Shown here in pieces: positions 5,262 through 5,375 of a DNA stretch of 5,375 bases. Made by a program: the position numbers and the translations under genes. How positions within the stretch are numbered: the first letter of the stretch is position 1; every line of letters begins with the position of its first letter. Below the pieces are notes generated by a model. The model worked only from the letters and a program-made list of their open reading frames with translations. It did no database searches and was not told the origin of the DNA. This DNA comes from Marinosulfonomonas sp. (GTDB taxonomy: Bacteria; Pseudomonadota; Alphaproteobacteria; Rhodobacterales; Rhodobacteraceae): assembly GCA_015494385.1 (NCBI GenBank), contig WGBJ01000228.1, positions 1 through 5,375 of the forward strand, given 5' to 3'.

Positions 5262-5318
5262 ATGTCTATTGAGATTCAGGAGCAACTGGTGAGGATTACG
5301 TGCGAGATGAGGATTTAG
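5262..5318 (+). CDS. Short 18-residue ORF, probable leader peptide or small protein
   Basis: The ORF encodes MSIEIQEQLVRITCEMRI followed by TAG. I do not recognise it. Support for translation comes from the perfect Shine-Dalgarno sequence, the TTGACA-type promoter and its position in its own intergenic space. It has no hydrophobic segment, so it is not a membrane microprotein or signal peptide. Codon use differs from the neighbours: two AGG arginine codons, three ATT, and a TCT. This suggests either a regulatory leader with slow codons or recently acquired or non-coding sequence. One cysteine (14) lies near the end. The TAG overlaps a GC hairpin, which is typical of attenuator-like arrangements. 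The same frame is open after the TAG to the window's end, so a disrupted or readthrough gene is the main alternative. Confidence 0.5.
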   Translation: MSIEIQEQLVRITCEMRI

Positions 5319-5331
5319 GGGGCAACCCCCT
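5317..5331. terminator. GC hairpin overlapping the stop codon of the short ORF
   Basis: AGGGGG (5317-5322) pairs with CCCCCT (5326-5331) around CAA. The left arm includes the last two bases of the TAG. No T-run follows on the plus strand (TTGGATAATC follows), and none follows on the minus strand, so an intrinsic terminator would be poor. It may instead be an attenuator or pause hairpin, or a shared terminator if a gene converges from the right. Confidence 0.4.
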
Positions 5332-5375
5332 TGGATAATCATCTGGCTTCGGGTGCCATTTGCCCCGCTTGCCAC
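5319..5375 (+). other. Open frame continuing past the TAG to the window edge; unassigned
   Basis: In the frame of the short ORF, the 19 codons after TAG encode GATPLDNHLASGAICPACH with no stop. A TTG at 5331 could start a separate protein (DNHLASGAICPACH after Met), whose CPAC would suit a zinc ribbon or redox site. The upstream GC hairpin would then lie over its ribosome binding site. The opposite strand also has open frames here, including one ending at a TGA (5341-5339). The window is too short to choose between these. Confidence 0.2.

Noticed and set aside
5034..5318. A 94-codon plus-strand frame that ends with the 18-codon ORF
   Set aside because: Its first part lies inside yhhQ in another frame and is Gly/Ala/Arg shadow sequence; the perfect Shine-Dalgarno site points to initiation at 5262 instead.
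5339..5375. 3' end of a convergent minus-strand gene ending at TGA 5341-5339
   Set aside because: Only 11 sense codons are visible and other minus-strand frames are also open, so there is nothing to support it beyond the absence of a stop; it remains an alternative explanation for the nearby hairpin.

Overview
This is an ordinary-looking chromosomal stretch of an alphaproteobacterium, most likely a Rhodobacterales (Roseobacter-group) species. The reasons are the moderately high GC content, heavy use of CGC/CGG, CTG and GCC codons, and the kinds of protein present: a Them6-like thioesterase of roseobacter type, a UMF1-family transporter, MepA with a proline-rich tail, and a phytase-like secreted protein. 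No tRNA, rRNA, CRISPR array, insertion sequence or phage gene was seen. The genus is inferred from protein flavour, not from a marker gene.

Layout. On the minus strand at the left, a complete YggT-family membrane protein gene (372-659) is followed by the first 106 codons of a RecQ-type DNA helicase (318 down to 1, running off the window). A 133-bp divergent intergenic region (660-792) separates this pair from a rightward series. That series is a hotdog-fold thioesterase (793-1335), a 12-TM MFS transporter of the UMF1 family (1400-2770), the periplasmic murein endopeptidase MepA (2767-3630), a secreted phytase-like/esterase-like protein (3603-4487), and a queuosine-precursor transporter of the YhhQ/VUT family (4573-5193). 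The MFS/mepA junction is a 4-base ATGA overlap and mepA overlaps the next gene by 28 bases, so these three are almost certainly one transcript.

Right end. After yhhQ there is a compact, well-formed expression unit: a perfect TTGACA -35 hexamer, a 7-bp-arm palindrome near the expected start site, a perfect Shine-Dalgarno sequence, and an ORF of only 18 codons. The stop codon of that ORF overlaps a GC hairpin. The same frame stays open beyond the TAG to the end of the window and encodes a CPAC motif. This unit, and a bulged UUCG-capped RNA hairpin in the 85-base leader of yhhQ, are the two places where something undescribed is most likely.

How the genes fit together. MepA cuts peptidoglycan cross-links in the periplasm, and the transporter translated just before it could import or export a cell-wall-related solute. 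That link is inference from gene coupling. YhhQ probably feeds preQ0/preQ1 salvage for the tRNA base queuosine and looks functionally separate. RecQ and YggT form an independent leftward unit.
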